The notes under the pieces: generated by a model
Seen by the model: only the letters and a program-made list of their open reading frames with translations
Database searches by the model: none
What the model was told of the DNA's origin: nothing
Origin: DATLGD01 sp035540755
Lineage (GTDB): Bacteria > Actinomycetota > Actinomycetes > Mycobacteriales > SCTD01
NCBI GenBank assembly: GCA_035540755.1
Contig: DATLGD010000172.1
Location: 1 to 7,895, forward strand
Direction: 5' to 3'
Length of the DNA stretch: 7,895 nt
Translations under genes and position numbers: made by a program
Part shown: in pieces, positions 6,223-7,895 of the stretch
Numbering within the stretch: position 1 is the stretch's first letter
Layout: each line of letters starts with the position of its first letter

Positions 6223-6768
6223 TCAGCGCAGGGCGGAAGGGACGACGGTGACGGCGTACGGCTGCTCGGCCGTCCACGCCTGATCGCCGACGACGTGCGC
6301 GACCTCGACGTAGGCGCCGTCCCGCAGCTCCAGGGCAGTGAGTGCCGGCCGCGTCGGGTCGACGATCCAGTACGACGCGACCCCCTCCTGCTCGTACGCC
6401 CGGCGCTTGGTCACCTGATCACGGGACCGGGTGCCTCGCGAGAGGATCTCCACGACCAGCAGCGGCACGGACTCGACCCGTACCGCGTCCAGCCCCTCGT
6501 CGCGGACGACCAGCAGGTCGGGCTGCAGCTGAAGCTTCGGGCCGAAGCGCACGTCCATAGGGGCGGTCAGCAGGCGGAGGCCAGGCGGCAGCGACTGACG
6601 CAGCAGCAGGGCCAGCTCGAGGCTGACCACCTGGTGCACCACCCGCGGGCTCGGCGTCACCAGCAGCTGGCCGTCGAGCAGCTCGTACCTGTTGCCGTCG
6701 TCGGGCAGCGAGTCGAGGTCGTCCGCGGTGAACCAGTCCTCGACCGGGATGCTGGTCATGCCCGTCAT
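6223..6768 (-). CDS. Uma2 family putative restriction endonuclease, outer copy next to hsdR
   Basis: The 181-residue product starts MTGMTSIPVEDWFTADDLDS and ends at TGA 6225-6223. It shows the same Uma2/DUF820 layout as its neighbour: PDDGNRYELLDG (22-33), LQPDLLV with Asp84, PLLVVEILS with Glu107, TKRRAY with Lys121, and GVASYWIVDP. All presumed PD-(D/E)XK catalytic residues are kept, so both copies are probably active folds. ATG 6768 is chosen over the in-frame ATG 6759 and over an upstream ATG at 6798, because GAGGAG lies 4 bases before it, exactly as in the paralogue. It stands divergent to hsdR, with 92 bases between the two start codons, so the two genes may share control. The last 40 residues are 80% identical to the paralogue, against about 44% for the rest, which suggests partial gene conversion. 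Confidence 0.92.
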   Translation of the reverse strand: MTGMTSIPVEDWFTADDLDSLPDDGNRYELLDGQLLVTPSPRVVHQVVSLELALLLRQSLPPGLRLLTAPMDVRFGPKLQLQPDLLVVRDEGLDAVRVESVPLLVVEILSRGTRSRDQVTKRRAYEQEGVASYWIVDPTRPALTALELRDGAYVEVAHVVGDQAWTAEQPYAVTVVPSALR

Positions 6769-6850
6769 GGTGCTCCTCGCCGCCGTCCATGTCAGCACAC
6801 TGCTGCGCCCCCGACCCGAGATCGCCTAGCGTGCGAACGGCTGTGGACGA
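6766..6850 (-). promoter_or_regulatory. Leader of outer Uma2 gene, shared with the hsdR upstream region
   Basis: CATGGTGCTCC (6766-6776), CATGTCAGCA (6788-6797) and TGTGGACGA (6842-6850) are at offsets 0, 22 and 76 from the start-codon complement, identical to the inner Uma2 leader. Outside these blocks the two leaders are clearly diverged; about 53 of the first 100 bases match ungapped by hand count. The survival of just these blocks hints at function: the ribosome site, a possible -10 and a possible operator. Confidence 0.55.
6827..6832 (+). promoter_or_regulatory. Candidate -10 box for hsdR
   Basis: TAGCGT fits TANNNT and resembles the TACCGT before hsdM. It ends 10 bases before an in-frame GTG at 6843, which could be a near-leaderless start, and 28 bases before the preferred GTG at 6861. 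No clear -35 element is seen. Confidence 0.28.
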
Positions 6851-6868
6851 AAGGGGCACTGTGGACGA
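6841..6868 (+). repeat. 10-bp direct repeat, 18-bp period, spanning the hsdR start
   Basis: CTGTGGACGA occurs at 6841-6850 and 6859-6868, separated by AAGGGGCA, which supplies the purine-rich ribosome site. The second copy contains the hsdR GTG start. A third TGTGGACGA is found at 6191-6199 upstream of the inner Uma2 gene. A protein bound to such direct repeats would cover both the ribosome site and the start region. Alternatively the repeat duplicates a start codon, since the 18-bp period keeps both GTG codons in frame. Confidence 0.5.
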
Positions 6869-7895
6869 CGCGCGGCTGGCCGCCGAGCAGCGCGCCCGTG
6901 TCCGCATCGACGAGCAGCTCACCGCCGCCGGCTGGCAGGTGCAGGACCGCGGCGAGATGAACCTGCTCGCCGCCTCAGGCGTCGCCGTCCGCGAGGTCGT
7001 CATGGCGCCCGGTCACGGACGCGTCGACTACCTGCTCTACGTCGACCGCCGCATCGTCGGCGTCATCGAGGCCAAGCCCGAGGGCACGCCGCTGTCCGGC
7101 GTCGAGTGGCAGTCGGCGATGTACGCGACCGGCCTGCCGGACGAGCACCGCAAGCGCGCCGTCGTCCGCGACGGCCGGCTGCCGTTCGTCGTCGAGGCCA
7201 GCGGCAGCGAGACGCACCTGACCAACGGCCTGGATCCCGACCCGCGGGCCCGCCGGTTCTTCGGCTTCCCGCAGCCGGCGACGCTGGCCCGCTGGCTCCG
7301 CGACACCGAGGCCGACCCGGACCGTCCGACGTGGCGGGCGAGGGTCCGCGACCTGCCACCGCTGGCCCCCGAGGGTCTGCGCCCGGCGCAGATCACCGCC
7401 ATCGCCGGCGTCGAGCGCTCCCTGGCCGAGGGCCGCCACGACCGCGCGCTCGTGCAGATGGCCACCGGCGCCGGCAAGACCTACACCGCCGTCAGCGAGT
7501 GCTACCGGCTGCTCAAGCACAGCGGCATGCGCCGCATCCTGTTCCTCGTCGACCGCACCAACCTCGGCGAGCAGACCAAGGGCGAGTTCGAGGGCTTCGT
7601 GACGCCCGACGACGGGCGCAAGTTCACCGAGCTGTATCCCACGGCGATGCTCACCGCGGCCGGGATGCTCGAGTCGACGTCCGTCGTCATCTCGACCATC
7701 CAGCGGGTGCACGCTTTCCTGAACGGCCGCACGGTGACCGCCGACGACGACCCCGGCGTCGACGCCTTCATCCCCGACGCCCCGGTCGAGGTGCCGTACA
7801 GCCAGGTCCTGCCGCCGGAGAGCTTCGACCTCGTCGTCGTCGACGAGTGCCACCGCTCCATCTACGGCGTGTGGCGCGGCGTGCTCGAGTACTTC
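6861..7895 (+). CDS. hsdR: Type I restriction-modification system restriction subunit HsdR, 3'-truncated by window edge
   Basis: The frame is open from GTG 6861 to the last base (345 residues, beginning MDDARLAAEQRARVRIDEQL) with no stop, so the gene continues beyond the window. Residues about 10-130 are the N-terminal nuclease domain with a PD-(D/E)XK pattern: GRVDYLLY with Asp56, then VIEAKPEG with Glu70 and Lys72, followed by WQSAMYATGLP. From about 170 the SF2 motor domain begins: LRPAQ, Walker A ATGAGKT (201-207), LFLVDRTNLGEQ, SVVISTIQRV and the DECH box (328-331) in VVVDECHRSIYGVWRGVLEYF. HsdR moves along DNA using ATP and cuts far from the recognition site in an R2M2S complex. The pattern looks closest to EcoEI-like R subunits, whose full length is roughly 800-1100 residues. 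AAAGGGG stands 4 bases before GTG 6861. In-frame GTG 6843 or ATG 6789 are possible alternative starts, but the added residues do not look family-like. Confidence 0.95.
   Translation, partial: MDDARLAAEQRARVRIDEQLTAAGWQVQDRGEMNLLAASGVAVREVVMAPGHGRVDYLLYVDRRIVGVIEAKPEGTPLSGVEWQSAMYATGLPDEHRKRAVVRDGRLPFVVEASGSETHLTNGLDPDPRARRFFGFPQPATLARWLRDTEADPDRPTWRARVRDLPPLAPEGLRPAQITAIAGVERSLAEGRHDRALVQMATGAGKTYTAVSECYRLLKHSGMRRILFLVDRTNLGEQTKGEFEGFVTPDDGRKFTELYPTAMLTAAGMLESTSVVISTIQRVHAFLNGRTVTADDDPGVDAFIPDAPVEVPYSQVLPPESFDLVVVDECHRSIYGVWRGVLEYF

Noticed and set aside
5644..6960. A 438-codon plus-strand open frame across both Uma2 genes and the hsdR start
   Set aside because: It runs through two convincing minus-strand genes and overlaps hsdR out of frame. 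Its internal repetition only mirrors the Uma2 duplication.
1..7895. CRISPR array, tRNA, rRNA or insertion-sequence transposase
   Set aside because: No regularly spaced repeats, tRNA-like cloverleaf, rRNA segments or transposase motifs were seen on either strand.

Overview
The window is very GC-rich, with third codon positions almost all G or C, several GTG starts and TANNNT -10-like boxes lying directly before start codons. Together with a DUF222/HNH (13E12-type) gene, two Uma2 genes and a NarL/FixJ-type response regulator, this points to a high-GC actinobacterium, perhaps Geodermatophilaceae or a relative. The genus-level guess is weak.

Layout from left to right. (1) Positions 2-472 hold the C-terminal part of a LuxR/NarL-family response regulator, cut by the window edge. 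(2) About 499-645 hold what looks like the decayed C-terminal tail of a YdeI/OmpD-associated protein. (3) Positions 734-2269 hold a secreted alpha/beta hydrolase with a signal peptide, a GHSLG nucleophile elbow and eight cysteines. (4) Positions 2306-3799 hold an intact type I restriction-modification methyltransferase, HsdM. (5) On the minus strand follow a DUF222/HNH endonuclease-like protein (3847-5463) and two tandem paralogous Uma2-family putative nucleases (5569-6117 and 6223-6768). (6) From 6861 to the right edge, the plus strand carries the N-terminal 345 residues of HsdR, with nuclease motif, Walker A and DECH box. No complete stop-to-stop frame marks this gene because it runs off the window.

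The main point of interest is that hsdM and hsdR, normally adjacent or separated only by hsdS, are about 3.06 kb apart. No specificity gene lies between them. The gap is filled by three opposite-strand genes, all from nuclease-like families. The Uma2 pair is a tandem duplication that includes the 5' leader. Three short motifs sit at identical distances upstream of both start codons, and the leader of the outer copy is the hsdR-proximal intergenic region itself. This suggests that one Uma2 gene once stood divergent from hsdR and was then duplicated.

The methyltransferase and restriction subunits could still work as a type I system if an hsdS gene lies beyond the right edge. The antisense cluster is either a passenger insertion or an accessory module of a defence island. 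The sequence alone does not decide between these.
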